64,000 nucleotides of DNA from positions 48,973,169 through 49,037,168 of the forward strand of contig OX485806.1 of the NCBI GenBank assembly GCA_950295325.1. The letters are read 5' to 3'. How positions within the stretch are numbered: position 1 is the stretch's first letter; each line of letters opens with the position of its first letter. Below are positions 12,833 to 25,501 of this stretch, in pieces. Origin of the DNA: Polytrichum commune (lineage: Eukaryota; Streptophyta; Polytrichopsida; Polytrichales; Polytrichaceae). The notes under the pieces were generated by a model. The model was not told the DNA's origin. It saw only the letters and a list, made by a program, of their open reading frames with translations, and searched no databases. A program made the translations under genes and the position numbers.

Positions 12833-13073
12833 CACTTGCTGGAGTAGGCTAGCACTAGCTAGACCATGCTTTGAATATCAAGTGACATATTCACTTTCAC
12901 TTCATATTCATCGTCTACTTTAGTGGAAATTGTGCTTACTCATTTTGCACTAGCACTTGCTGGAGTAGGCCAGCACTAGCTACACCATGCTCTATAATAT
13001 CAAGTGAAATATTCACTTTCACTTCATATTGATCATCTACTTTAGTGGAAATTGCACTTACTCGTTTCGCGTA
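12833..13073. repeat. 121-bp tandem duplication inside a gene A intron
   Basis: Two adjacent copies start CACTTGCTGGAGTAGG at 12833 and 12954 and both run through CATCTACTTTAGTGG or its variant. They lie in the inferred intron between 12537 and 13203. Confidence 0.8.
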
Positions 13074-15340
13074 TATTGACAAAGTGAATCTCCGTCTAAG
13101 TAAGTGTTGGGGTCACTTGTTAGCCTATTGAAGTACTATCATGTGTTGTGAACCACAAACATACTTACTCTCTCATATTCTCACATTCATTTCCACTTGC
13201 AATTGGACTTCTACGTTCGGTTCAAAATGCACCATCCATCTATGAAAATTGGATTGAGAGCTTTTGAGCAACTCAAACCATATTAAGTGAGAAGGTTAAG
13301 AGAAAGAAACACTTGTGCCTGCAAGCAACATGTCGAGATTTTGGAGCTACTTCATGGTTGGAACAATATGAGATCAGCGGCAAAAGGTATGCATGGTGTT
13401 AATTGTGCATGTACTTGCAATGTCTACGAAGGTGGGGTACATGGAGTCTGTGAAGCTCATACAACACATTTTGGAGGATTGACAGATATGTGGATGTCGG
13501 TACTCTGCCCTATGTAGGAAGATGGATGGCACAAATTGGATTGTCTCATGGGACAATGTGGTCAATGTGGCACTGATATGCTAGTTAATTGTCCTTTAGA
13601 GTTGAGTGGAGATAGCAAGAGCTTGATGCAATGGAATTGTTACCAAAAAGTGAAAGGTGGTAAGACAAGGGCAGGGAAAGAGTACTTAGTACTTTGATTA
13701 CAGTATAAATATACCCTAGCTAGACAGTTCCTAAGTTACCTTACACCTCGACTGACCAAGTTCATCACACATAATTTTGTCGCTCAGTGGGAAGCAGAGC
13801 AATACCGGGTGTGCCTGGCCACATTCCCGCCTTCCTCAGTAGTATCAGTTGTTGATTTCGCTGAGAATTATTTGTTCGCGGAATGGAACGAAATCCAAGA
13901 GATGCATTTCTTTTCGGTTCAACTAACAATACTAGTGCATGTTTTCTACCGGTGGAATGAAGAATACATCCAAAATCCTAATTCTGGCGCAAGTAAGCTT
14001 ATCACAGAGTATCATTACTACATGTCGGATGATATGAATTATGATGTACTTTTTGTACGGCATTGTTTTGACTTGCACTGGAGAAATCTTCGAGGCCGTG
14101 GTTTGGTGTACGACCAACATATTGTGTGGAGTGACGGTTGTGCTGCACAATTTAAGTCCAGGAAGACAATGTACCAAGTTGCCATGTAAGTATATTTTAG
14201 CTTATTATTGTTATTTTTCATTCATTCAAGGCACAATAATTTTTAGAGGTATATGCTTGGGGTATGTGGTAATCATTTACAAATTCATTACCTTACTTAA
14301 ATTCTTTCAAATTGCAACAGGTATCAACAACGAACTAGGGAGGATTTAGTACTTCCAAATGGTTGCCAAATGGTTTGGTCTTTTTTTGGATCGGGACATG
14401 GAAAAGGGGTGCATGATGGTGCAGGAGCTATCTTGAAACAATCAATTTGAAAGGAACAAATGAAGATGGAAATTCCTAAACTCCATAATGCTGCAGATGT
14501 GGTAGCATTTTGCAAGAGTAGACAAACTAGCGAAGCAGTTGCACGCAATGGGCTCAAAGATTACAGGATTGCAAGAAGAGATGTTGTGCGGTTCTTCCAC
14601 CTGATAGAAAGTGTAGACCGTCGACACAAATATGACTGCAGATACTTTGAAGGTGTTCGATCATTACATTTTGTTGTATCTGTTTCACATCGAGACATCA
14701 CTCTTTTGAAGGTTAGACATCTCGCTTGCTTCTGCAAAGAATGCATGGATGATAATAGTGAATTGTGCCTTCAAACATCACACGTGAAGGAGTGGAAGCT
14801 CGTGACACTGTCACCAAAGGTTTTAACAGAGGTATTATACTACACTATTCCAAGTACTGCCTTTATTTCTTTGTGGCTCCAAAATATTGATTAAGTGGGC
14901 CTAGGAGTCAATCTCTTGCCACGTTGTTCATGAACTCATGATATTATGTCAATGTACATTGGTAGGTTTGACAAGTTGCAATGAATGCCCCATGCCATGC
15001 TGCCTCAATTGTCGATGTTGCTTCAGAAGGAATTGCAGAACATATTGAAGAGGACAATCTTGAAAAGGAATTCGATTCACAAAATGAAGATGATGTATTG
15101 GAAGCTACAGAAAATGATGATGATGACATTGACCTTGAGGAAGAGGCAAATAAAGTAGAAGTCGGATTTAATGTCGTTGTAATGTGCGATGGTGTTGAAA
15201 AAGGGGACCCTTTTTTTGTTATTCTATGTGATAGAGTCCTTTATAGTAATCCTGAAACCTTTGTTGACGATTGGGGGAATACATGGTCTAAAGGTGATAT
15301 GCTAGTAAGAGGATTTTACTATTCAAGAATATCGAGTGGA

Positions 15341-16766
15341 TGTGAGACCCCGAAACCACCACCCTTAAGTGCGTCTATATCCAAAGTGGGGCTCTGAGTT
15401 CACAAGAGCTTAACCCCTTTACTTCAATCCTTGACTCATCCACTATTTCACACATAAGAAAATCTCTTTATTCAACTAATGACAATCACAACCACTTGGA
15501 CATGCCCACCGGCTTATGGTGTTTAATGAACATCTTTCACCCTAACACAACCTTGACACTTTCCTAATAAATCCATACCCCCCTAATTCCCTTCTCACCT
15601 AACTATAACTCTAGTCAATGCCTCAATTCTATCCTTCTACCTTAATGCCCATCCAACTACTCCCTGCCTGGCACCCGATTACTCCCTAGTTCGGCCTTCC
15701 AGTACCCTGGTCGGCAGTCACCCTTAGTGCGGCAGTCACCCCTACTCGCTGGACTCGGCCCAGTTGCGGCCTCTGTCGTGGCCAGTGCAAGCTCCTCCTC
15801 GTTTTCTCCTTCTGCAGTCGCCTTCTCCACCTTACTGTCCCTTGGCATACCACCCTCACCCTCCAAGGAGGAATCTTCCGCTCCCAGCCACCTGCATCCT
15901 TGAGCGTTTCCCCTGCATTCTTTTAGCAGCTGAAGCAGCCCTTCTCAACTCCGATTCACGCTCTGTCCTACCACATTCCCTCCCCTGGCCAAATTTCCAC
16001 AGCGCTTCCGCTCATCCAACACTTCAATCACAATTGCGCGTTTCAAGAGTCCTCAAGATTCAATTAGATTAGTGCACCTCTCTGATCGTGCATTCTTCCG
16101 CATCTGAGAGTTCATACATTTCCCAATTCGGCCGCAGCTTGGGGGATTCCATTTCCCTTTTTGATTCAGCCCCTCCTCTGTTCCGGTGGATGCAGCCCAC
16201 CCCCAACCTCGCTCCTGCCAACTCTTCTCTTCCGCTGCTAACCAGCTCCCACATTCCAGTTAATGCCCATTCTCCTTTGAGCTTGATCCATCCAGCTGCG
16301 GTGCTACCGCCGCCCTGGTTCCGTTCGGAGCCTGCCCTTCTCTGTCTGCTGGTGGAGTCGACCTCCAGCGTCAAAAATCCCTTCCCCAAGTCCTCAGACC
16401 CGGAAATCTCTAGGGCAGTTGAGGCCGGTGCCTAAAACGAACAGCACCCGGGCCCAATGAGGCCCATTAAGCCTCGGCTCCCCCACCCCTTCCTAAATGG
16501 ACATTAGGAGTTCCCTAATCCCACACTAAAACTTATGAGTTTAACTCTATTGCCCTACATTCTAATCTTAAGATCAACTGATCGTCCAACTAATTGTTCT
16601 AATCCTAAACACTACAGGCACCGGGCCCATCTCCAAGGTTTGAAATTGCATGCACACTCGCAATCTCACTCTCTTTATGTTTTGCGAAAGTAATAATAAA
16701 TCCAAACTCAACCCTTCATCATTTCTAAACTTAAAACACATGTGGGCACATGCTTTTGGGCTCACA
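15341..16766 (-). mobile_element. Solo LTR (1426 bp), TSD GTGGA, inside gene A
   Basis: The + strand starts TGTGAGACCCCG and ends GGGCTCACA, giving a TGTGAG...CTCACA inverted terminus. GTGGA flanks both sides (15336-15340 and 16767-16771). Read on the minus strand its start matches the LTR start after the gypsy pol gene at 1947, so I assign it to the same family in minus orientation. Internal ORFs (15764-16435 region) are Pro/Ser-rich on both strands and are likely LTR sequence, not genes. It interrupts a coding exon. Confidence 0.85.
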
Positions 16767-16966
16767 GTGGACGAAGGGGCCCAAATGTGATGTATGAAAT
16801 TCTCAAAGACAGACCAGCTTATGCTTGTTCGCACCACGTAATATGTTATGATTTTCTAATGCTACCAACATATGCCAAGAAAGGCCTTCAAAGATATGGC
16901 ATGTCATCAGAAGTCAGAAGTGTGGTGTTGAATGCTCTCGATTGCATGAGCAACATCATCTCATAG

Positions 16967-19160
16967 CGTAATCGGTGTGGCAATACAAAGATACGTGAAT
17001 TGAGGTGATGACCTTCTTTCAATTTGACATGTTCTACTTTTATTTTCTACAAGTTCCGGTTGCATATTCAAGAGTGTAATTGATTAATTCATATTCTAGT
17101 ATGCTTGTATCCTATCTTAACCTTGTAGTTTCATAAACGCTTACACTAGTTTCTTTGAATGTTGCTACAGGTTTACAGGTTGTAGGTGAAAGAGAGTTTG
17201 GAGGCAATACCTTGTGTTGCCCTATGAAAGGTCTATTGGGTATGGTTTCCCATGCCGGACCCCTCATGAAGACATTTATCTTTGTATGAATAACGTTGTT
17301 ATTGATCCATGATTTGGTTCACTAGATAGTGTTCTCTCATTTTGTTGTAGATTTTGGTTGTGCATAGGCTCACTGCAATGCATTCTTTGTAAGGATCCGA
17401 CTCAGAAAGCTCAAGTGCACAAATGTAACCTTACAATATATTCTAACTTCCCATTTGAGAAATAAGTGCAGTGTCTTGAATGTGTTGAAAATGCTATGAT
17501 TGTTGTAGCATGTGATGTCAGGCATTACTTCCATGGTTCAGCTACACTTTGAATAATTGTCACTTTGAGACTACGTATTTGGGACCTACGTATTTTGAAT
17601 CATGTATGCACATATTTGTATAAATTGTGAAGCTCGGTGCTGCACACCACATTCACAGCATTGGGCTTAGTTAGTGACATCCATTATGCGAAACTCCTGA
17701 TATCACCCCAGCCTGCAAGCCTCCTTATTTGACTTTGCAAAATCGGATTTTCCATCACCATGGCGCGTTGCAGCTCACTGTTCAATCATCATGTCTACAT
17801 TGAGATTGAATTGCTCTCGACTTATGCTCAAGCAGACGTAAATTTTCTTTCTGGCTTGGAATCCTTTAAAGTTCTGGTTTGATGATCTGTTGTAGATGGC
17901 TAACTTTCAAACCGTTGCTGCTGACAACCAGATATAAAAATTCGGTTATTGTGACCCTCATAATTACTCAATGGGTTTCAATATTCTACTAGGAGATGAT
18001 ACTTGGTTGGTCATGATCCATAACACTCCTAAACCACTAGTAGAGCATATGCACTCACATCCTGGAGAGAATGAACATCCTGGAGAGCTTCTTTTTGGCA
18101 AGGTCTTCAAGTTGAATCTTGGGCAGATGGGAGAGAACGGCATTCTGTCTGAAGATCGACACAATTAGCTTTTGGCTAAGGACAGCTTGCCTCTTAATTC
18201 TTCATGTGTCATCCCGGACATTGATTTTTGCAAGTTGCCATTTGGAATTTCTTTCCTTATGACTAAGGCTAGAATATCGTATTTTTGCTGTCTTGTTCAA
18301 CATGAATTTGAAAGACAAAATTTGTGACGCGTCATATTCGCATTCGTGTCAAGACCATGCTCAATCCAATGTAGAAATTAGCTTTTGGGATTCAAAATGT
18401 TGAACCAAACAGAGTCCCGCGGTAGGAAGGAAGCAAACCATCCGTAGCTAGACATGTTATATGTACTGCTGAGCTGAACACAGTCTCTTTAACTTTCGAC
18501 ACTCACGGATTTCAATTTTCTATTGTGTTGCAGTGTGGTGGGTTTGCGGTGTCTTGTGGAAGCATTCAAGTGAGCTCAACTGGAGGTCCGAGTGCTATAT
18601 GTGGCAACGGTAGTCCAAATATGTGTCAACTACACAATCTGAACAACATGGTGGGTATGTCACATTCACCTCAAACTAAATTTTAGCAATTCAACTCCTG
18701 AAATCATTCTCCAAGTTCATCGACATTTCGAATGGCACACACAAAACTCCCAACATTTTCGACATGACAAAACTCAACGTTACATGACACAAAAAAAATT
18801 GTCCCTCACTTTGATAATGAATCATTACACTTGATGTTGCTATAACTAATGATAAAAACAAAATATCGAGTCCCCTAATGCCTCATTGTCATATATTCTT
18901 GGACTTGCTGCACATGAAAAATCACAATACACTGTAAGTTAAAGAATAATATATGTTTTCCAACAATGGACTCAAAGATTACTCAAAGAAATGCTTCCAA
19001 GATCACAAAGAAATATCTCAAAGATTACTCTCACCCTCTTGTTATAGTGTTGTTGGAGGGCCACCTTCAACCATCCAGCCTCAGACGGTGTAACCCGCTG
19101 CTGAACCGGTTTACATGGAAGTTACTCCCACCAAAATTAGATCTTCTCTTCTCTTAGTCT
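16967..19160. other. Intergenic, with one possible exon fragment near 18534
   Basis: Most of this stretch shows no gene. At 18534 a good acceptor (TTGTGTTGCAG) precedes an open stretch of about 40 codons that is rich in Cys, Ser and Gly (starting CGGFAVSCGS). I cannot link it to other exons. The block 17948-18105 is repeated at 22208-22362. Confidence 0.35.
17948..18105 (+). repeat. Dispersed repeat copy 1 (pair with 22208-22362)
   Basis: About 155 bp around ATTACTCAATGGGTTTCA and GATGATACTTGGTTGGTC recur in the same orientation at 22208-22362 with roughly 90 percent identity by eye. The copies share GAGAATGAACATCCTGGAG and the following GCTTCTTTTTGGCAA. The repeat class is unknown. Confidence 0.75.
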
Positions 19161-21310
19161 CGTGAAGGTGTTTGCATTCTTCTGTATCTCAATTCCATAA
19201 CATGCAGTTCCAATATCCTTATAAACTCTCTAAGAGTAGTTGGTCTAAGATTACCAGTTTATGTTTCCCTGAATCTAATGTCAAGGTTTGGTGTTCCTAA
19301 ACCTTTAAATAGATTTAGTAACACAATACTTTTCTTAATCAAGAATATTGTGTTCAAGACCCTTTTATAAATCCCTAGGGATAAAGTGTCCAAGTTGTCA
19401 AGTTTATGTTTCCCGAAAAGTGCCCTTAACGAGAACACTTCTACAATATCTCTCGGTATGTAGTTCCTTTTAAATAATCTCTTAAATGGATAGGTACCTT
19501 AGATCTTAAGTTAATGTTTCTCAAACGTGTAATGTCAAGGTTAAGTGTTTCCCCGAAAGAAACATCCTCATACAATATCTTTCATGGTGGAATCCATCTA
19601 AAACATATTTCAAGTTTATAACTCTCGTAATTTGAAATCACCTACCTACAATATCCCTCATGTTTGAATTTATATCACACTGAGTTATAATCCTATATAG
19701 AATCCTTATTCATTCCTTTTAAATTCCAATGCAATATCCTTTATTCCGTTCAAGTTCTCAAACCCGTTGCCTAAATACTTTCATAAGGTAGCATACTCCC
19801 TCGCCTAGCTCGTGGAAGATACTTAGACCTAATTAAAATCCCTTTACATTCCAATAATCATAGGTGTATGCTCTCGAGCCAAATCTCTAAGACTTAGCAC
19901 ATAATTGCCACTCCTTAGAAGATTCCAAGTATTTGGCTAAGGTCGGCCAAATTCCCAGAATATTCTCTTAGGCCGCCAAAATCCCTAAGTGCTAAGATAG
20001 GGGAATTTGATGACGAGGCCACATCTCGGCCACCTTTGGTTCCAATCCTTTGCTTGCTCTATGATTTGATTAGTCTTATCAAGTCCTCTCAAGTGAACTA
20101 ATCTCGGTGCCTCAAATCCAATGGCGTGAAAGGTAATGATGTGGATTTATGCTAAGGTGTCAAGCTTCGGCTTGAGGCATCATTACTTTTTCCATCAATG
20201 AGCACTACCTAGGTGATTTGGTTTACTTAGCTTAGATCCTCTTGCCTCAATCTCTTGCCAAGTGTGGGTAATTTTACCGTATTGCATGCGTAATCCAAGT
20301 TGCCATGAAATAACCTCAAGTTTGTCGCACGCAATTTACTTCTTATATGAATTTCACAAAGTATTTATCGGAGTTCCTCTATATGGTGCTTGGCCAATGA
20401 GCCGCATGCAAATCCTCGGGTCATCTCTTTTCCAAAACTTTGCTTGTCTTACAATTCGGTAATGGCCTAAGCCTATGTGAGTATGTTGCTCTTTGATTGC
20501 CGCATCTTATTTTATCGCACCGTGGTTGCCGAATACGATCCCTAGACACAAACTTATTGCACCGCGGGTGCCGTTTTCTATCTAATGGCGATCCCTAGAC
20601 TCAAACTTATTGCACCGCGGGTGCCGTTTTCTATCTAATGACGAACTCAAGACTTCAAGACTCGGGAGCTCGGACACTCATGTAAAATTTGCTTGAGCGA
20701 ATGAAGTGTATTAGGGGCCTCTAGTTGGCCTCTTTATATAGTCTTACAAATCCATATTTTTCTAGGATTTTTGTAAATGTTAGTTCGGCTAATTTTAGCT
20801 CTGTATCTATTAATAGCCGAATTCAAATGTCTTTACTCCGTAGAGTTCAAATCTAAATAGTCTAATATGTAATTCATGCGTACATATCCTTTCATATCCG
20901 AGCCTATTTAATTAGGCACGTGCTCCTAAAGCATGCCTCTTCTAATCTTAACTAGCCCTATTCCCACTAGCTACTTCTGGTGCCCCTACCTTTAGCCGCT
21001 CGTTCCCGGCTCCTGTTCGTTCCCGGCCTTCGGCTCTTGGTTCCCTGCGCTCCCGACCTTTCATAAGCTACCAAGTCCTTCCCTAGGTGCTCACGGCCTT
21101 CCATAAGTACCCAGGGCCTTCTATCAGTTTCCAAGGCCTTCTATCAGTTTCCAAGGCCTTCTCCGGGTCCCCCCCTTACGCATCGCTCCCAGGGGCCCCC
21201 TTTCGCCACGCGGCCGCTTCTCTCGCATTCTCCGATTCGCCTCTCCTTCGTCGTGCTCCTCGGCTTCTTGCTTCCCGACCTTCTCTTCCGTCTCGGAGGG
21301 GGAGAAAGAA
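19161..21310. other. Intergenic repeat-like sequence, no gene
   Basis: There are many stops in every frame. Around 20537-20646 a unit of about 60 bp containing TTATTGCACCGCGGGTGCCG is tandemly duplicated; GCACCGCGGGTGC itself can form a hairpin. Around 21080-21160 a short phrase, CCAAGGCCTTCTATCAGTTT, is repeated. The ORFs at 21087-21392 overlap on both strands and are not supported. Confidence 0.5.
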
Positions 21311-22207
21311 CGAGCTTACCAAGTGCGTCCCAATATACCCTTCGCACGCTCCTCTAGCATTTGCATGGCTCTCTCGTAACCACCGACCCTAGAGTCTGGC
21401 ATTTTCTTCGTAGAACCAGGAGGCCTGCCACGTTTTTTGTCAACTGTAGCATGTATTTTTTTAATTGGTGGAGCATATTGACCCTTGGCTAACCAAAGTT
21501 TGACTTCCTCGTTAGTCAAATGTGTCTTTATCATGTTCTCCCCTCCTTCAATTGATTGTTCTCCCATTACAACAGATGCAGGACTGCTTGGTGCAGTACA
21601 ATTGATTCCAGTGTCACTAATTGGAGGCACTGCTGGGCATAGTTGGGGTTTTGTGCAGTTTGCTTGGATGCTCAATTCGGCATTTGCTGCATGGATTGGA
21701 TTCAAGATACCAGTGGACGATAGTTGATGACCAATGGAAGGCAGTACCACATGATTTCCTGAATCATGATGTTTTTCAATCAAATTTGTAACAACTTCTA
21801 GATTTGCTATTGAGATTTCGGTACCTTGCAACTGCAAAATGGGTGCATCCCCAACAGCTGGTCTTACTCCAAAGAGTGCATGACCTTCACTCCCATCAAC
21901 TGCATCTTCGGGTGCCATTTCATCATCCATCCCTACTACATCATCACTATTGCACGTTGCCAAAAAATGTGAAAAGAAAATCAACAGTCAGCAACAATGA
22001 TTGGGGAGAACCGGCAGTTAGTTACAAATGAACCAGTTGAGTTTGAGAAATAACCGGTTGAAGTTCACGACTGCAGGAACATTACCGATCATTCTAGAGG
22101 AATTTATAGAATATACCCCAATTTAACGATTTACCGGAGGATGTGAACATGGAACCGGTTGGACTTCCACACACTAGGATGTGACCCTCGTATCATGTAA
22201 CCAGTTG

Positions 22208-22362
22208 TGACCCTCGTAATTACTCAATGGGTTTCAGTATTCTACTATGAGATGATACTTGGTTGGTCATGATCCATAACACTCCTAAATCACTAGTACA
22301 GCATGATGCACTCACGTCTTGGAGAGAATGAACATCCTGGAGAGCTTCTTTTTGGCAATGAT
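22208..22362 (+). repeat. Dispersed repeat copy 2 (pair with 17948-18105)
   Basis: This is the second copy of the 155-bp repeat, in the same orientation as the first. It sits between the two exon blocks of gene B, so it may lie in an intron. Confidence 0.75.
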
Positions 22363-22735
22363 CTTAACCGGTTATGCCCAAAAATGTCCCCGATCAATGT
22401 GATGAACAAACGAATTGACTGACTGCTGTTGCTTACATATGAACTGGTTGAAGCAATTGAAGGCGGTGATTGGGGAGGTTTTAAAGCATAAACAGACATG
22501 TTTACCCTTCAGTGATGGGAAATAACAGAGAAAGTTCCACTTCCAACAACAAGTTATACAACATTGTTGAAAGTGCCTCGGAAGAACTGCAAGTAGTATC
22601 ATAGTGGCTTTAGTGGGTTTCAAGAAATCCCAGTTGTATCATGGAATCCAAAGTGCAAGTAAGCGATTGCTAGTGCTTTTAGAATATGGCAAGTAGAAAT
22701 GAAAATAGCAAAATGCAATTAAATATTAGCCAGTG

Positions 22736-22917
22736 AGGCAACTAAAACCAAGTGCTACATACTATAGTAAATTGACACAATATAGTAGCAAGTGCTAGCG
22801 ACTAAGAGCAAATGCTACATATTATAGAAAATTCACATAATATAGTAGCAAGTGCTAGCGACTAAAACCAAGTGTTGCATATTATAGAAAATTGACACGA
22901 TATAGTAGCAAGTGCCA
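22736..22917. repeat. About 63-bp tandem repeat, three copies
   Basis: Three head-to-tail copies of a unit around CAAGTGCTACATA, AAATTGACACAATATAGTAG and CAAGTGCTAGCGACTAA are visible with few differences. Confidence 0.8.
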
Positions 22918-24059
22918 ATACTATAATCAAGTTTTGCGGACTAGAAATGCCAATGTTGTCCCATAAGCAAGTGTCCAAAATTAACAACAAATGAGGAATA
23001 GGAAAGAACATCCATGTCAATAGCCTACAATGGAGGGGTTGTGTACATAATTGGGGAGTAACTTACTTTGTCTGGTGTTCGTTGAATCAGGTGTCAAACT
23101 TCGATGCCGACTGTGACCCCTCTCGACCTTAGGCTTTTTCAGAGCAATCCTACGCTGGTGGTAGCCAAAGAGCTCGATCATGCCATCCTCAAATAACTTA
23201 CCACAAGAACGGCCTGGACAAACTAAGTTCTTGAATATTTCCAAATGCGCTCCCAAACAGAAAGGATGGTACATGCAACCGCAACTAGTGACACAAAAAG
23301 ACTTCCCACTAAAGAACTTCCCGCACACAGGGCATGGACGCACAAACAACACAACATCGGATCCTACTGGTAACTCATTTGTTTCATCCATTGGCACATG
23401 ACATCCTGTTACACCTTGCCCCTCTGACATCTGTTGTATTTGTTCCTTTAAGGCACTGATCCAGAGTTTATTACACTCCTGACCGTGATCAAATTCAAGC
23501 AATTTTAAGCTCACTTCTACAAGCTTTGTGGATTCTTCCTCCAGGTTTTTTCTATAGTCTCCAATTTGCTACGCATCCTGTCAAACAAATATTTTTGCAA
23601 GCCGGAGTCCCTTTCTGCTAGTTTCAACTGGTCAGTGATCCTTAAAACATCAGCGTAAACTGCCTGCAGCTGCTCTGGACTTGCAGTCATTACCAATGAT
23701 CGTGTTTTCTCTTCTGCCTCTGAAATTTCTTTGTGATACCGTGAAATCTGGTGGAGACTTGTACAGTAAGTAGAATTAATGTCAGATTCTTCTCTTGCGA
23801 TGAATCTCTTCTCAGCAGCAAGATCCGCCACACGCTGCCTATTGTCGACCTCATTGTCATTCAAGGTCGTCCGTTTTTTGGACACAGATAGATTTTCTTC
23901 TTCTGCTTGAGCGAGCAAAGCGCGTGCTCTCGGCAACTGGTGAGGAAGAAAAATTGTTGCACACCTAGAACCAGTTATGAAACAACTGGCATCATCTTCT
24001 TGCGCAATGTCCATGCCCTAGACAAAAGCAGCCCAAAGTTAGTCGTGGTCCTGATGCAT

Positions 24060-24762
24060 ACCATAGTGAAAGGTCCTGGAAATACCCCAAACACTACTAC
24101 CCTATCACAGCTATGCTATATCTATGTGGAAATCGGTAATGCATGACAAATCTTCAAAAAAAATACAGTACTCTGTCACAGTTATCTATCTACAAACTAT
24201 CAAATTTGGGTATCGACAACTCTTGGGAAACAAAAGCCAATCCCTTGTGACAGCTATCTATTTGCAAAATATGGGTGTAACAGCAACTCTCCAAATCAAA
24301 ATCCACTATCTTGTCACAGCTATCTACCTGCCAGATTTTGGGTGATGGCAACTTTCGAAACACAATACAACCACTTTCCTTGCCACAACTATCTACCTTC
24401 AAAATTTGAGTAATGTAAGGCAAGTCACCAGAAAACAAACACCACTACCCTGTAGCAGCTATATTATATCTAACTGCAAATCGCTAATGCATGGCAACTC
24501 TCTACCAACACCCACTACCTTGTCACAACTATCTATTTGCAAGATTTGAAATTTGTGTAATGACATCTCTACGGAAACAACAAAATTCTACCTTGTCACA
24601 CCTATCTTTTTGCAAAATTCAACTCTGGGTAACGCACGACAACTCTAAACCCTAAACCAAAAACAACAACAAGGTCACAACTATCTATCTGCAGAAATTT
24701 GAAATTTGGGTAATGGCAACTCTCCAGAAACCAAAAACCACTACTACCTTGTAAGTTGCCAC

Positions 24763-24803
<41 letters not shown>

Positions 24804-24850
24804 AAAAAACTTGGACAACGCAAGCCAACTCTCCATAAACAAATAGTTGG
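24060..24850. repeat. Degenerate tandem array with an ATCT microsatellite
   Basis: Units of about 70-80 bp, each holding a CTTGTCACAGCTATCTATCTGC-like phrase followed by a GGCAACTCTCC-like phrase, repeat roughly eight times. At 24763-24802 the ATCT motif expands to about ten copies. The same unit appears again near 41770-42800, so this is a dispersed satellite-like family. Confidence 0.7.
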
Positions 24851-25501
24851 CTAAGGATTCCCAACCTAATAGTTTGAAATAGGGTTCATGAAAATATGCA
24901 CGCCAAGGAGCCATGGATGCAAGAATGACATGGTCAGCGAAAGAAGGTACACAATCTACCTATCCCAGGTCCGATGTATATCTGTAGTGCTTTGCAAGAA
25001 GAATTGAATCCATTTCATCATAATATTCATCATGGTTTATCCACTTCAAGATTAGTTTGCCGACATGGTAAGATTGCCAAAGATTCCTAACATGTAACAC
25101 TATATTCGTTAATCGGAGACTTTTGAAAGTCTCAAAATAAAATATGCCCATGGTTTGGGATGCCAATATTGTGGGCATACGGAATATTGGGAACATCAAG
25201 AACATGACGATTTAAAATTTTGCACGTAAAGCATATTCTTATTACTAAAAATAGAGAATTTCAATTAAAATGAAAACGTTAGCTCTTTGTGGAAAATAAC
25301 AATCAACTCTAAAAAAACAATTGGTTTATGTCATTATAGAGTTTGGGGTGTACATCCCATAAGTAAGGCTCTTATGAATTTGGATGGCACATCCCAAACA
25401 TATACAACAATGGAGTGTGACAAGTCCACTAAGTCTAATAAAAACCAAGTTTACTAAGCGCCCATGTTTTTCGCCATTAACTCCCACCTAATATGTTATG
25501 T

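Larger units (their letters stand above)
11572..16966 (+). pseudogene. Gene A: multi-exon transposase-like gene, split by a solo LTR
   Basis: Likely exons are 11572-11675, 11838-12537, 13203-14185, 14321-14831, 14966-15340 and, beyond the inserted LTR, 16772 onward. Splice phases agree at the four junctions with intact sites. The N-terminal part is basic and charged; the middle has a Cys-rich stretch (NTCACK, CACTCNVY), then SDGCAAQFKSR and FGSGHGKGVHDGAGA. These signatures belong to a widespread uncharacterised transposase-like family of plants and animals, and I infer a nuclease/transposase role. In-frame stops occur at 11632, 11653, 13284, 13515, 13695, 14448 and 14969. The acceptor before exon 3 reads TTGCAA instead of TTGCAG. 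The reading resumes exactly across the LTR (AGT GGA then CGA AGG). It is clearly dead. Confidence 0.7.
21316..24016 (-). pseudogene. Gene B: coiled-coil, RING-like zinc finger and AT-hook protein
   Basis: Read from right to left, an acceptor (TTTTGTCTAG) precedes ATG at 24014. The first exon encodes a long charged helix (about residues 30-170, Glu/Lys/Arg/Gln-rich), then a Cys/His cluster CPVCGKFF, CGCMYHPFC, CPGRSCG that resembles a RING or other cross-brace zinc finger. A frame change between 24014-23517 and 23514-23017 lies at a T6 run (23546-23551); a one-step slip there would join them. The exon seems to end at a GTAAGT donor at 23066. A further exon at about 21950-21321 ends with an AT-hook, KKRGRPPGS, and a GTAAGC donor. 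Joining it to the first part is inferred. It is probably a DNA-binding accessory protein of a transposon, perhaps of gene A, which faces it tail to tail. Confidence 0.5.

Noticed and set aside
15764-16435. Pro/Ser-rich ORFs on both strands as genes
   Set aside because: They lie entirely inside the solo LTR defined by its TSD.
21087-21392. 101-codon ORF rich in Ser and Pro
   Set aside because: It overlaps the AT-hook exon of gene B on the other strand and comes partly from short tandem repeats.
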